From: CAVVVS01 sp963751355
GTDB taxonomy: Bacteria > Bacteroidota > Ignavibacteria > Ignavibacteriales > Ignavibacteriaceae
DNA length: 37,511 nucleotides
Direction: 5' to 3'
NCBI GenBank assembly: GCA_963751355.1
Contig: CAVVVS010000104.1
Location: 1-37,511, forward strand
The position numbers and the translations under genes were made by a program. The notes beneath the pieces were generated by a model that was not told where the DNA came from, did no database searches, and saw only the letters and a program-made list of their open reading frames with translations. Position 1 is the first letter of the stretch, and each line of letters opens with the position of its first letter. This document shows positions 23,446 through 33,019 of this stretch, one piece after another.

Positions 23446-25416
23446 ATGAAAATATTCATTCTTTTGATAATTTTCTACGCGCTTAACATTTATATCTTAG
23501 CTCAGAATAAAAATTCTTCCATTGTTGAGCATGAAAAGAGAGCATTTGAATCGGATCAAAAAATATCCGGCGTCCAATATCCCGGCGATCAAAATATCGA
23601 TATTACTTATTATAAACTAAATTTAAAATTAGATTACCCGCCGAAAAAATATTTATACGGAGCCGTGACTGTAAGTGCAAAAATCAATTCTTCTTCACTC
23701 AATTCTTTTTCCCTCGATCTTCAGGACGAATTAAATGTAGATTCAGTGAAACAGGGTAAGCAAAAGCTGACATTTAATCATAACAATGCAAAGCTGAAAG
23801 TAACATTGAATACGGCTTATGTAAAAGGACAAGAATTTACTATTACCGTCTATTATCAAGGTACTCCGGGCAGCAGCGGTTTCGGCAGTTTCGAATTTTC
23901 GAATCATAACGGTAAGCCCGTGATCTGGAGCTTAAGTGAGCCTTACGGAGCTAGTGATTGGTTCCCTTGCAAAGATACTCCAGCCGACAAAGCAGATTCT
24001 TCGGATGTTTGGGTAACGTGCGATAGCAGTTTAACGGCGGTTTCAAACGGCTTATTGCAAAAAGTTGTTGATAACCACAACGGTACTTCCACGTATGAAT
24101 GGAAAAACATCTATCCAATTGCCCAATACTTGATTTCAATTGCAGTTTCAAATTATAAAAAATATGTCACTTATTATCATTATGCACCGGCAGATTCTAT
24201 GCCGATCGAAAATTACATTTACCCGGAATTGTTCAACACCGTTAAAAATTATCTTGATGAAACTGCTGAAATGATTACCATATTCTCACAAAAATACGGA
24301 CAGTATCCATTCATTAAAGAAAAATACGGACAGGTAGAATTCGGTTGGAGCGGAGGTATGGAGCATCAAACTGCAACTTCTTTAGGTGCATTCGGTGAAG
24401 ACATCCAATCTCACGAACTTGCACACCAATGGTTCGGGGATAAAGTTACATGTGCAGATTGGAATGATATATGGCTTAATGAAGGTTTCGCCACATACAG
24501 CCAGGCTATTTATCATGAAGTTAAAAGTGGTAAAAGCGCATATGATTCATTTATTCAAAATATGATGAAAACAGCTGCAACTGCAAAAGGTCCGGTCTAC
24601 GTTCAGGATATTTCATCAGTCAATAGTATTTTTAACTATGCGCGAAGTTATGCAAAAGGTGCGGTAGTTTTGCATATGTTAAGAGGTGTTGTGGGTGATT
24701 CGACATTTTTTAAAATACTAAAAACCTATCTTGATGATCCTAAATTAGCCTATAATTCGGCTACCACAAAGGATTTTGAAACTGTTGCTGAAAAAGTTTA
24801 CGGTAAGAGCCTTGCATATTTCTTTAACGAATGGATCTACGGCGAAAATTATCCTTTTTATACTGTGGGCTGGAATTATTCTGCTGCCGGTAAGAATATG
24901 TATACTTTTAATGTAACAATTTCTCAAAGAATGAAGACTGATCCAAAATTTTTTACAATGCCAATCCAATTAAGAATTCATACATCGGTCGGTGATACAA
25001 CTGTTACGGTGTTTAATGATCAACAGAATCAGCAATTTACAATTGAGATAAAAGGTGAGCCTATCTATTTTGATTTCGATCCAAATAACTTAATCTTGAA
25101 ACAAGTATCCCCGATAGACTATGTCGATCCCACAAAACCCCAAACCTTTGCACTTAAACAAAATTTTCCGAATCCATTTAACCCTTCGACAAAGATTGAG
25201 TATAATATTCCCGTCACTTCTCAGGGATATTTGCACGTATCGTTAAAAATATATGATGTAATCGGGAACGAGATAGAAACATTAGTGGATAAGGGGCAGC
25301 GCCCAAATCATTATATAATAAAATTTAGCGGTAATAATCTGCCAAGCGGTGTCTACATATATGCTTTGAAAGCTGGCAATTATTTTTCTGCAAGAAAGAT
25401 GGTGTTAATCAAATAA
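23446..25416 (+). CDS. Secreted M1 family metallopeptidase with type IX secretion sorting domain
   Basis: This 656-residue protein starts with a signal peptide (MKIFILLIIFYALNIYILAQ). The M1 aminopeptidase core has GGMEH at 303-307 for the N-terminus of the substrate and HELAH at 323-327, with Glu346 (WLNEGF) as the third zinc ligand. This is the HExxH-x18-E pattern. After the catalytic part, the last 85 residues form a type A sorting domain, with FALKQNFPNPFNPSTKIEY followed by LPSGVYIYALKAGNYFSARK. Proteins with this tail pass through the Por/type IX system to the cell surface or outside. The start is preceded by AGGA; a TTG six codons upstream is in frame but unlikely. Confidence 0.93.
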   Translation: MKIFILLIIFYALNIYILAQNKNSSIVEHEKRAFESDQKISGVQYPGDQNIDITYYKLNLKLDYPPKKYLYGAVTVSAKINSSSLNSFSLDLQDELNVDSVKQGKQKLTFNHNNAKLKVTLNTAYVKGQEFTITVYYQGTPGSSGFGSFEFSNHNGKPVIWSLSEPYGASDWFPCKDTPADKADSSDVWVTCDSSLTAVSNGLLQKVVDNHNGTSTYEWKNIYPIAQYLISIAVSNYKKYVTYYHYAPADSMPIENYIYPELFNTVKNYLDETAEMITIFSQKYGQYPFIKEKYGQVEFGWSGGMEHQTATSLGAFGEDIQSHELAHQWFGDKVTCADWNDIWLNEGFATYSQAIYHEVKSGKSAYDSFIQNMMKTAATAKGPVYVQDISSVNSIFNYARSYAKGAVVLHMLRGVVGDSTFFKILKTYLDDPKLAYNSATTKDFETVAEKVYGKSLAYFFNEWIYGENYPFYTVGWNYSAAGKNMYTFNVTISQRMKTDPKFFTMPIQLRIHTSVGDTTVTVFNDQQNQQFTIEIKGEPIYFDFDPNNLILKQVSPIDYVDPTKPQTFALKQNFPNPFNPSTKIEYNIPVTSQGYLHVSLKIYDVIGNEIETLVDKGQRPNHYIIKFSGNNLPSGVYIYALKAGNYFSARKMVLIK

Positions 25417-25505
25417 TGCCGGATCCAAAAAAAATGTTTAAAGCTGATTGTGTTCACTATTAACAAAACTTCTTGACATCATAATTTTAATTTTTTAATT
25501 TTAAA

Positions 25506-25539
25506 TACCACTGCTTAAAAGGCGGTGGTAATTTTTTTT
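25506..25539 (+). terminator. Rho-independent terminator after the M1 peptidase
   Basis: TACCACTGC (25506-25514) pairs with GCGGTGGTA (25522-25530), nine pairs with one G-T, around TTAAAAG. Eight T follow (25532-25539). Confidence 0.92.
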
Positions 25540-25572
25540 AAATTCCTATTAAATAATTAAGAGTGTATTATT

Positions 25573-26049
25573 ATGTCCGAAGCAAACTTTGTTTATTTAA
25601 CTAAAGAAAGACTGGTAGAATTAGAAAAAGAACTTAAAGATATGAAGATGAACGGCAGAAAAGAAATTGCTGCGAAGATTGCCGAAGCCAGGGCGCATGG
25701 TGATTTATCAGAAAATGCCGAATATGATGCCGCAAAAGAGGAGCAAGGTTTGTTTGAACTTCGGATTAGTAAGCTGGAAGATGTCCTCTCTCGTGTCAGA
25801 ATAATAGAACCTTCCCAATTTCCTGACGGTGAAGTACATATTTTATCAATGGTTGATATTAAAAACTTAAAAAATCTGAAAACATTTAAATACACCTTGG
25901 TATCTCCCGAAGAAGCCGATTTCCAGGCTGGAAAGATTTCTGTTACTTCACCGGTCGGTCAAGGATTAATGGGGAAAAAGGTAGGGGATAAAGTGCAAGT
26001 TAAAGCACCCGCCGGTTTGCTTGAATTTGAAATATTATCAATTAAATAA
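25573..26049 (+). CDS. greA: Transcription elongation factor GreA
   Basis: This 158-residue protein has the GreA coiled coil (YLTKERLVELEKELKDMK, then KIAEARAHGDLSENAEYDAAKEEQ) with the acidic tip Asp/Glu in GDLSENAEYDAA. The FKBP-like tail contains VSPEEADFQAGKISVTSP, GQGLMGKKVGDKV and FEILSI. GreA enters the secondary channel of RNA polymerase and triggers cleavage of backtracked transcripts. The length is standard. It sits 33 bases after a strong terminator and 12 bases before ribD, so it may lead a greA-ribD transcript. Confidence 0.96.
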   Translation: MSEANFVYLTKERLVELEKELKDMKMNGRKEIAAKIAEARAHGDLSENAEYDAAKEEQGLFELRISKLEDVLSRVRIIEPSQFPDGEVHILSMVDIKNLKNLKTFKYTLVSPEEADFQAGKISVTSPVGQGLMGKKVGDKVQVKAPAGLLEFEILSIK

Positions 26050-26061
26050 AAGATAATTTTT

Positions 26062-27150
26062 TTGACGGACGAGTCATACATAAAATTAGCCCTTGAGATT
26101 GCAAAAAAGGGAAACGGACAAGTAAGCCCTAACCCTCTTGTCGGCTGTATAATAGTAAAAAACGACAGAATAATAGGCGCCGGCTATCATGAAAAGTACG
26201 GTGAAAATCATGCGGAAATAAATGCATTAAAAAGCTGTAAAGAAGCGAGTGAAGGTTCTACTTTGTATGTTAACCTGGAACCCTGCAGTCATCACGGTAA
26301 AACACCTCCCTGTGTTGATAAAATTATCGAAAGTAAGCTAAAACGGGTCGTAATAGGTACCTTAGACATGAATCCTCTGGTAAGCGGAAAGGGTGTGAGA
26401 AAATTAAAATCTGCCGGGATTGATGTAAAAGTAGGTATCCTTGAAAAAGAATGTATGAATCTGAATAAATTTTTTTTCAAATATATAACTACGAAAATAC
26501 CTTTTGTAAGCCTTAAAATAGCACAAACTCTGGACGGAAGAATTGCGGATAAACATGGAGATTCAAAGTGGATTACCTCAATAAATTCGAGGCACCACGT
26601 TCACAATATGAGGGCAAGTTATGACGCCGTTCTTGTAGGCTCCGGCACAGTTAAAAAAGATAATCCCGGATTGACGGTACGATTGACCGAAGGTCGGAAT
26701 CCTAAAAGAGTAATAATTGATACCGATCTGAGTTTAAGCATAAATCTAAATTTGTTTTCACATAATTATGATAAAAATCTAATCATCATAACTTCTAAGA
26801 AAAGTTGTGAACGTAAAAGAAAAATAAAAAAACTTCAATCATTAGGTGTTTTGGTTATTTTTGTAAAAAAAGACCCCGATGGCAGAATAAACATGAATCA
26901 AATGTTAAAAGAATTAGGTAATTTAAATATTTCATCCCTTCTTGTGGAAGGCGGAAGCAAAATATTTACTTCATTTATAAAGAATAATTTATTTGATGAT
27001 ATTAAATTATTTATCAGCCCGAAAATTATCGGTAACGGATTGTTGACAGTAAATAATATCGGAATAAATAATATTAAAAAAGCACTTAAACTTAATGCTG
27101 AAAATGTGGAAAAAATAGGTGATGACGTTTTAATTGAATTGATAAAATGA
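26062..27150 (+). CDS. ribD: Bifunctional riboflavin deaminase/reductase RibD
   Basis: This 362-residue enzyme performs two steps of riboflavin synthesis: deamination of the pyrimidine and reduction of the ribose side chain. The N-terminal deaminase has His50-Ala-Glu52 (HAEINAL) and Cys75 and Cys84 in PCSHHGKTPPC for zinc. The reductase part begins at about residue 145 with FVSLKIAQTLDGRIAD, and LLVEGGSKIFTSFI and FISPKIIG follow. The start is TTG; no suitable ATG precedes the conserved region. It follows greA by 12 bases. ribE lies 366 bases downstream, after a repeat. Confidence 0.94.
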   Translation: MTDESYIKLALEIAKKGNGQVSPNPLVGCIIVKNDRIIGAGYHEKYGENHAEINALKSCKEASEGSTLYVNLEPCSHHGKTPPCVDKIIESKLKRVVIGTLDMNPLVSGKGVRKLKSAGIDVKVGILEKECMNLNKFFFKYITTKIPFVSLKIAQTLDGRIADKHGDSKWITSINSRHHVHNMRASYDAVLVGSGTVKKDNPGLTVRLTEGRNPKRVIIDTDLSLSINLNLFSHNYDKNLIIITSKKSCERKRKIKKLQSLGVLVIFVKKDPDGRINMNQMLKELGNLNISSLLVEGGSKIFTSFIKNNLFDDIKLFISPKIIGNGLLTVNNIGINNIKKALKLNAENVEKIGDDVLIELIK

Positions 27151-27287
27151 AAAGTTTATCCTGTCTGTTTTAAAATTATCCTTTATTTACTGATTCCCTT
27201 TGTCTTCCCCTAAAAATAATAGAATATTTTATCTTAAATATTATTAGCAGTTTATTTCGTGAATCCATTCTAAAAGTCTCAAACACA

Positions 27288-27366
27288 TCATTCTGAAATA
27301 AATGAAGAATCTCTAACTTATTAGAATATGAGAGGTCCTTCAGTCGCTTCGCTATTTCAAAAATGT
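27288..27366. repeat. Degenerate palindromic repeat (MITE-like) between ribD and ribE
   Basis: The 366-base gap between ribD and ribE holds an imperfect inverted repeat. The left arm TCATTCTGAAATA then TGAAGAATCTCT (27288-27314) matches the reverse of AGAGGTCCTTCA then TATTTCAAAAATG (27331-27366), with 10 of 12 bases in the inner part. The form, with a GTCGCTTCGCT piece beside the right inner arm, recalls a small palindromic repeat I remember from many Bacteroidota genomes. It looks like an old, worn copy. A 72-codon open frame on the minus strand here is not believable. I see no FMN riboswitch. Confidence 0.5.
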
Positions 27367-27516
27367 TATTTATACTATTTTTAGAGAGGTCCACTTCATT
27401 AATGTGATCTGATTTTAAAATTTCCCGGGGTAGATTCGATTTATCCTTATTATTTTGTAAAGTTACTAGTATATTTAACTGTCAAATTTTGATAATTAAG
27501 AAAAAATGAGGGAAAA

Positions 27517-28140
27517 ATGTTTACCGGATTAGTAGAAGAAAAGGGAACCATTGTCGATAAAATCCCGACCGGTGAGGGATTAAAACTTGTAATAAAAGCA
27601 AAAAAGGTGATGGATGATATTTTGACGGGCAGCAGTATCAGCGTTAACGGTGTATGCCTTACGGTTGTGGAAAGTGGTGATAATACATTTGCTGTGGATA
27701 CAATAGAGGAAACTTTAAAAAAAACCAATCTGGGCAGCCTGGAGAATGGGGATTACTTAAACCTGGAACGAGCTCTTAAAGCAGATGCCCGGTTAGGTGG
27801 GCATTTTGTACTTGGACATGTTGATACTACCGGCACGGTTTCTGGAATTAATGAACTATCGAATAGCCATTTTTTGACAATAACCTTTCCCGGGGAATTT
27901 AAAAAATATTTAATTTATGTCGGCTCCGTTGCAATTGACGGCGTAAGTATGACAGTTGCAAAACTGGATAAAAATTCATTTTCAGTGGGAATTATTCCGC
28001 ACACATGGGAGGAAACAATATTTTCATCGAAAAAAGTTGGCAGTACCGTTAACCTGGAATTTGATGTTCTAGGTAAATATGTTGAAAGAATAATGGAAGG
28101 TAAGGCGCAGAGTACTTCAATCCAGGATATAATGCGATAA
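27517..28140 (+). CDS. ribE: Riboflavin synthase alpha chain
   Basis: This 207-residue enzyme joins two lumazine molecules to make riboflavin. It has two tandem lumazine-binding barrels: the first begins MFTGLVEEKGTI and carries SISVNGVCLTVV, and the second begins near residue 100 (GGHFVLGHVDTTGTV) and carries SVAIDGVSMTVA. The MFTG start and both GVxxTV motifs are diagnostic. GAGGG lies before the start. The long gap from ribD means that the two may not share one transcript. Confidence 0.95.
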   Translation: MFTGLVEEKGTIVDKIPTGEGLKLVIKAKKVMDDILTGSSISVNGVCLTVVESGDNTFAVDTIEETLKKTNLGSLENGDYLNLERALKADARLGGHFVLGHVDTTGTVSGINELSNSHFLTITFPGEFKKYLIYVGSVAIDGVSMTVAKLDKNSFSVGIIPHTWEETIFSSKKVGSTVNLEFDVLGKYVERIMEGKAQSTSIQDIMR

Positions 28141-28335
28141 AAAAATAATGATTACTTCCTGAAGATTTGGCAGTCTGATTCATAAATCCTAATTTAGTAG
28201 ATAATAATACCAATACACGATATTTTTAGAGTGGACTCAATTATTAAATAAAATCTTTGCCTTTGTAATCTAAAACATGCAATATTCATAAAATTTTATT
28301 AAACTTATTCCTTTTATTTGGAATTTTAATATTTG

Positions 28336-29724
28336 ATGAAACAAATTGAGCAAAAAGTCATCAAATTTATCGACGAAAAGAAACTTATTAATAGGAATGA
28401 TAAGATTTTAGTTGCATTCAGCGGTGGTCCAGATTCCGTATTTTTGTTGAACTTTTTGGTAAAATTTCAGAAAAAGTATAAAATTAGTATTGGTGCTTTA
28501 CATGTAAATCACAGGCTCAGAGGCACCGAAGCTATGCAGGATGAGCAATTTTGCCGCAGTACATGCAAGACGTTAAAAGTCAAATACTTTTCTGTAAAAA
28601 AAAACGTAAAATCTCATTCCCGGAAATATAAGTATTCCTTAGAGGAGTCTGGCAGAATCCTCCGTTACTATGAGTTGAACAGGTTTGCAGTAAAACACCA
28701 CTACAATAAAATAGCAACGGCGCATAATTCAAGTGATAATACCGAAACCGTGCTTTTAAATTTAATTAAAGGTGCCGGGCTCAAAGGAATTTCCGGCATC
28801 CCGTATAAGCGCGGAAACATTATAAGACCGGTTTTATGTTTAACTAAAGAAGATATTATTAGTTATTTGAACTATTTAAAACTCGGTTACAGGACCGATT
28901 CAAGCAACCTTTCAAATGATTATGAAAGAAATTTTCTCCGGAACGAAATTTTAATTCCGGTAAAAAAAAGGATGAATCCTTCATTAGAGGATGCAATATT
29001 AAAATCATCGGAAATTTTTAGAAATGCCGATTATCTAATCGAACGTAAAGTAGAGGAAGTAATCGATAGTGCCATTGAATTTTCAGAAGACAAATTAGCA
29101 ATAAATTTAAATGAAACATCCGTAATAGAACCGGAATTAATTCCTGAATTAATAAAAACATCTTTACAGCGGAACTTTTTGATTCAAGTTACGTTTAATG
29201 ATATTTCAAAAATTAAATCGCTTTTTGAACAGGAAAGCGGAAAGAAAGTTTGCTTATCTTCTAACTTGACGGCAATAAGAGAAAGAGATACGATTTTAAT
29301 TAGTGAAAACCGCAACGAAGAAGAATTTTTCCCTCTCGAAATAGAACATGGTGAAGAGGTAAAGGTAAACGGAAAAACATTTTCGATAAAACTTCAGGAA
29401 ATATCGGTGCAATTTTCAGATAATAAAATGGTTGAGTATGTTTCTGCAGATGGATTGAACGATAAATTTATATTAAGACGCTGGATGAGCGGGGATAGAT
29501 TTTATCCGATTGGATTAAAAGGGACAAAAAAAGTTTCAGATTTTTTAAATGAACAAAAGATTCCGGCTTCTCAAAAGAAAAAACAATTGGTTTTAACCAA
29601 CAGAGGTAAAATTGTTTGGGTACTGGGATTGCGGCTGGATGACAGATTTAAAATTACTAACAAAACTAATAGGGTCTATAAATTATGTCTGATTCAAAAA
29701 ACGATGTCACGGACCAAATTGTAA
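28336..29724 (+). CDS. tilS: tRNA(Ile)-lysidine synthase
   Basis: This 462-residue enzyme attaches lysine to the CAT anticodon of tRNA-Ile2 so that it reads AUA. The ATP loop SGGPDS lies at residues 29-34. It is followed by LHVNHRLRG, the TAHNSSDNTETVLLNLIKGAG motif and YERNFLRNEIL. The C-terminal domain has RRWMSGDRFYPIGLKG and KVSDFLNEQKIP. A TTG one codon earlier is also possible. The last 40 bases overlap the hpt start in another frame. tilS-hpt-ftsH is a gene order shared by many bacteria. Confidence 0.95.
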   Translation: MKQIEQKVIKFIDEKKLINRNDKILVAFSGGPDSVFLLNFLVKFQKKYKISIGALHVNHRLRGTEAMQDEQFCRSTCKTLKVKYFSVKKNVKSHSRKYKYSLEESGRILRYYELNRFAVKHHYNKIATAHNSSDNTETVLLNLIKGAGLKGISGIPYKRGNIIRPVLCLTKEDIISYLNYLKLGYRTDSSNLSNDYERNFLRNEILIPVKKRMNPSLEDAILKSSEIFRNADYLIERKVEEVIDSAIEFSEDKLAINLNETSVIEPELIPELIKTSLQRNFLIQVTFNDISKIKSLFEQESGKKVCLSSNLTAIRERDTILISENRNEEEFFPLEIEHGEEVKVNGKTFSIKLQEISVQFSDNKMVEYVSADGLNDKFILRRWMSGDRFYPIGLKGTKKVSDFLNEQKIPASQKKKQLVLTNRGKIVWVLGLRLDDRFKITNKTNRVYKLCLIQKTMSRTKL

Positions 29725-30248
29725 TCGGTAAAGAAGTGTTTGTTCCGCTGATTACAGAAAACGAACTCCAGACAAAAATAAGGCAACTCGGTCAACAGAT
29801 TTCAGAGGATTATGCTTTGAAGGTTCCGGTATTTATTGGTGTCCTCAATGGAGCTTTTCTATTCCTTGCCGATTTGATCAAAAATGTTGATATAGATTGT
29901 GAAATAGATTTTTTCAAGTTGTCGAGCTACGGGGATGAAAAAATATCTTCCGGAAATGTTACACTGCTGAAAGAACTAAATTGCGACGTAGAAGGTAGAG
30001 ATATTATTATTGTAGAAGATATTGTAGATTCGGGGCTTTCAATGAAATTTATTGAAGAATTAATAGCTCCACACAACCCTGCAAGTATGAGTGTTGTTTC
30101 TCTTTTAGTTAAGCCCGATAGTCTTAGATATAATGTAAAAATTGATTATATTGGCTTTGATATTCCAAGCAAATTTGTGATTGGGTATGGTTTGGACTAT
30201 GCTCAAAAATATAGAAACTTAAGATCGATATATGTATTAAGCGAATGA
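29685..30248 (+). CDS. hpt: Hypoxanthine phosphoribosyltransferase
   Basis: This 187-residue purine salvage enzyme makes IMP (and usually GMP) from free base and PRPP. The PRPP-binding motif IIIVEDIVDSG lies near residue 107. VPVFIGVLNGAFLFLADL, FKLSSYGDE (flexible loop) and the C-terminal IGYGLDYAQKYRNL are family features. It starts inside the end of tilS with a 40-base overlap, and no ribosome binding site is obvious. The next gene, ftsH, follows after 16 bases. Confidence 0.95.
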   Translation: MSDSKNDVTDQIVIGKEVFVPLITENELQTKIRQLGQQISEDYALKVPVFIGVLNGAFLFLADLIKNVDIDCEIDFFKLSSYGDEKISSGNVTLLKELNCDVEGRDIIIVEDIVDSGLSMKFIEELIAPHNPASMSVVSLLVKPDSLRYNVKIDYIGFDIPSKFVIGYGLDYAQKYRNLRSIYVLSE

Positions 30249-30264
30249 CGGAGAATTAGATAAA

Positions 30265-32364
30265 ATGAATTTTAATAACAATAGAAAATTATTTATGGCG
30301 GAGAATAATAACGGAAACGGATCGGGACAAAAACCCCCGCGCGGAAACGGGAATGGTCCGAACAAACCGGATGATAACTTTGACTGGTCAAAAATTATAA
30401 GATTAGTATTCGGCTGGGGTGCTGTAATTGTTGCTGCTGTTATAGTAATGCAGCTATTTAAAAGCGGTTCAACAAATTATGTGGATATCAGTTACAGCCA
30501 ATACGAAAAAATCCTGAATAACGATTCTGAGAATATAGATAAAGCTACAATTATTAAATCAGATGTGAATGATTATTATTTTAAAGCAAAATTAAAATCA
30601 GCCCAAACTCTTAATATAAACGGCGAAGAAAAAAGTGTTAAGAACATTTCTGTGTATCTTCCCGAACCGATAATTAAAGAACAGGAATCCGTTTGGAAAG
30701 CTAAAAAAATAAATTACTCTTTCTCAAAAGAATCTAATGAATGGATAAACATTTTATTAGGTTCTCTGCCCTGGATAATAATAATAGGTGTTTGGATAAT
30801 AATTATGAGAAGAATGCAGGGTGGTGGCGGCGGAACCAGGGGAATTTTTTCGTTTGGTAAAAGTAAAGCTAAGCTTATTACCCAATCAGGACAAAAGATT
30901 ACCTTCCGCGATGTAGCCGGGGCCGATGAGGCTAAACTTGAACTGCATGAAGTGATTGAGTTTTTAAAGGAACCTACAAAATTTCAAAGGCTCGGCGGTA
31001 AGATACCGAGAGGTGTACTTTTATTAGGACCTCCAGGAACAGGTAAAACATTACTAGCAAGAGCAGTTGCGGGTGAAGCCGGCGTTCCGTTTTTTTCAAT
31101 AAGCGGTGCCGATTTTGTAGAAATGTTTGTCGGTGTCGGAGCAAGCAGGGTGAGAGATCTTTTTGAGCAGGGTAAAAAGAATGCACCATGTATTATTTTT
31201 ATCGATGAAATCGATGCCGTAGGAAGACATCGCGGTGCTGGATTAGGCGGTGGACACGATGAAAGGGAACAAACGTTAAATCAGCTTTTGGTTGAGATGG
31301 ATGGTTTTGAGCAAAACAGCGGCGTAATTATTATTGCAGCAACTAACCGTCCCGATGTTTTAGACCCTGCTTTATTAAGACCCGGAAGATTTGATAGGCA
31401 GGTAGTTGTTGACAGACCCGATGTAAAGGGCAGAGAGGGAATATTGAAAGTTCATACCAGGAATATTCCCTTAAATCCGGATGTAAATCTTGAAGTGGTT
31501 GCAAAAGGAACTCCGGGATTAGCTGGTGCCGAATTAGCTAATCTTGTAAACGAGGCGGCATTACTTGCTGCTCGAAAGAATAAGAAAAAAGTTGAGATGA
31601 TTGACTTCGAAGAAGCAAAAGATAAAGTAATGATGGGCATGGAACGGAAAAGCATGATAATTTCCGAAGAAGAGAAAAAGACAACGGCTTATCACGAAAT
31701 AGGTCACGTGCTAGTTGCACGAATGCTTCCCGAAGCAGATCCTGTTCACAAAGTTACAATAATTCCAAGAGGCAGAGCACTAGGTGTAACAAGTTATCTT
31801 CCAATAGATGAAAAACATACTTATTCGAAAGAATACTTGGAAGCTATGATAACATATGCACTCGGAGGACGTGCGGCTGAGAAGATAATTTTCGACCATT
31901 ATACAACCGGTGCCGGTAATGATATCGAGAAGGCTACAAATATCGCACGCAAAATGGTATGCGAATGGGGTATGAGTGAAAAATTAGGACCATTAAGCTA
32001 CGGTGCAAAAGAAGAAGAAATCTTTCTCGGAAGAGAAATTCAGAGACATAGAGATTATAGTGAAAGAACTGCAATTGAAATAGATGATGAAGTACGGCAA
32101 CTTGTGGGTGATGCCATGAATCGCGCCATGAAGATACTTAACGATAACATGGATATTTTACATAAACTTTCTAAAGAACTCCTGGAAAGAGAAATTTTAG
32201 ATGGTGAGGAAATTGATAAGTTGATAAATGGTGAGGAATTACCGCCTCCGCCGAAAAACGGTGATCAAGAATTAAAAAATCCAGATCAAGTGCCGGAACA
32301 CGTTAAAAAGTTGATGGAAAATAGAAAAAACCAAGAATCAGCTCCTAAAGATGACTCCAATTGA
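30265..32364 (+). CDS. ftsH: ATP-dependent zinc metalloprotease FtsH
   Basis: This 699-residue membrane protease unfolds and degrades damaged membrane proteins and selected regulators as a hexamer. A Gly/Asn-rich N-terminal stretch precedes helix 1 (IIRLVFGWGAVIVAAVIVMQ), a periplasmic part of about 90 residues, and helix 2 (ILLGSLPWIIIIGVWIIIM). The AAA domain has Walker A GPPGTGKT at 255-262 and Walker B FIDEID ending at 317, then the second region of homology (ATNRPDVLDPALLRPGRFDR). The zinc site HEIGH lies at 477-481. The start at 30265 has GGAG upstream; an ATG ten codons in is the alternative. The acidic, proline-rich tail is typical. Confidence 0.97.
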   Translation: MNFNNNRKLFMAENNNGNGSGQKPPRGNGNGPNKPDDNFDWSKIIRLVFGWGAVIVAAVIVMQLFKSGSTNYVDISYSQYEKILNNDSENIDKATIIKSDVNDYYFKAKLKSAQTLNINGEEKSVKNISVYLPEPIIKEQESVWKAKKINYSFSKESNEWINILLGSLPWIIIIGVWIIIMRRMQGGGGGTRGIFSFGKSKAKLITQSGQKITFRDVAGADEAKLELHEVIEFLKEPTKFQRLGGKIPRGVLLLGPPGTGKTLLARAVAGEAGVPFFSISGADFVEMFVGVGASRVRDLFEQGKKNAPCIIFIDEIDAVGRHRGAGLGGGHDEREQTLNQLLVEMDGFEQNSGVIIIAATNRPDVLDPALLRPGRFDRQVVVDRPDVKGREGILKVHTRNIPLNPDVNLEVVAKGTPGLAGAELANLVNEAALLAARKNKKKVEMIDFEEAKDKVMMGMERKSMIISEEEKKTTAYHEIGHVLVARMLPEADPVHKVTIIPRGRALGVTSYLPIDEKHTYSKEYLEAMITYALGGRAAEKIIFDHYTTGAGNDIEKATNIARKMVCEWGMSEKLGPLSYGAKEEEIFLGREIQRHRDYSERTAIEIDDEVRQLVGDAMNRAMKILNDNMDILHKLSKELLEREILDGEEIDKLINGEELPPPPKNGDQELKNPDQVPEHVKKLMENRKNQESAPKDDSN

Positions 32365-33019
32365 TAATGGGACTATTAATTATAGAGATGAATTAGTTAG
32401 AAAATTAATTCATCTCTTTTCTCTTTCGATACCTATCGTTTATTATTTTATTACTAGATCCAGCGCCATCACCATTCTTGCAATACTTACTTCTTGTGCG
32501 GTTATTATAGATCTTTCAAGATATTTCCATCCTTCCGTGGGGAAAATATTTTATAAAATCTTCGGGTTCCTTTTAAGAGAACATGAGATAGATCATAAAA
32601 AGAAAAATTTAAATGGTGCAACTTATGTTTTTATATCTGCATTAATCTGTGTTTTGATTTTCCCCAAAATATTTGTAATAACCGGATTTAGTATATTAAT
32701 AATTAGTGATTCCATTGCAGCTTTGATAGGACGGAAATGGGGTAAACATAAATTTTTATCTAAAAGTTTAGAGGGAACTTTAGCCTTTTTTGTAAGTGCA
32801 AGTATTGTTGTTCTTGTTACACCTAAAATAGAGGGTTTACTTTTGGAATATTTTATCGGCATTGTTGCTGCGGGCATTGGAGCAATTGTCGAAAATATAT
32901 CTTTTGGTTATGCCGATGATAATTTAACAATTCCAATCTCTGTCGGCTTGTCGATGTGGATAATGTATTTGTTATTTTTACCCAATTTACAACTTGTTCT
33001 TCCCAATGTACCGAGGTGA
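32351..33019 (+). CDS. Polyprenol/diacylglycerol kinase-like membrane protein (SEC59/DGK1/VTE5 group)
   Basis: This 222-residue protein has about six or seven hydrophobic helices. It resembles the dolichol kinase/phytol kinase/CTP-dependent diacylglycerol kinase group: RDELVRKLIHLFSLSIPIVYY at the start, SDSIAALIGRKWGKHK, then SLEGTLAFFVSASIVV in the later part. Members phosphorylate a lipid alcohol using CTP. In bacteria the substrate is mostly unproven. It overlaps ftsH by 14 bases in another frame, and the next gene starts on its last base, so these genes are tightly packed. Confidence 0.8.
   Translation: MTPIDNGTINYRDELVRKLIHLFSLSIPIVYYFITRSSAITILAILTSCAVIIDLSRYFHPSVGKIFYKIFGFLLREHEIDHKKKNLNGATYVFISALICVLIFPKIFVITGFSILIISDSIAALIGRKWGKHKFLSKSLEGTLAFFVSASIVVLVTPKIEGLLLEYFIGIVAAGIGAIVENISFGYADDNLTIPISVGLSMWIMYLLFLPNLQLVLPNVPR

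Noticed and set aside
27176..27394. 72-codon minus-strand frame between ribD and ribE
   Set aside because: It runs through the degenerate palindromic repeat and has no ribosome binding site.
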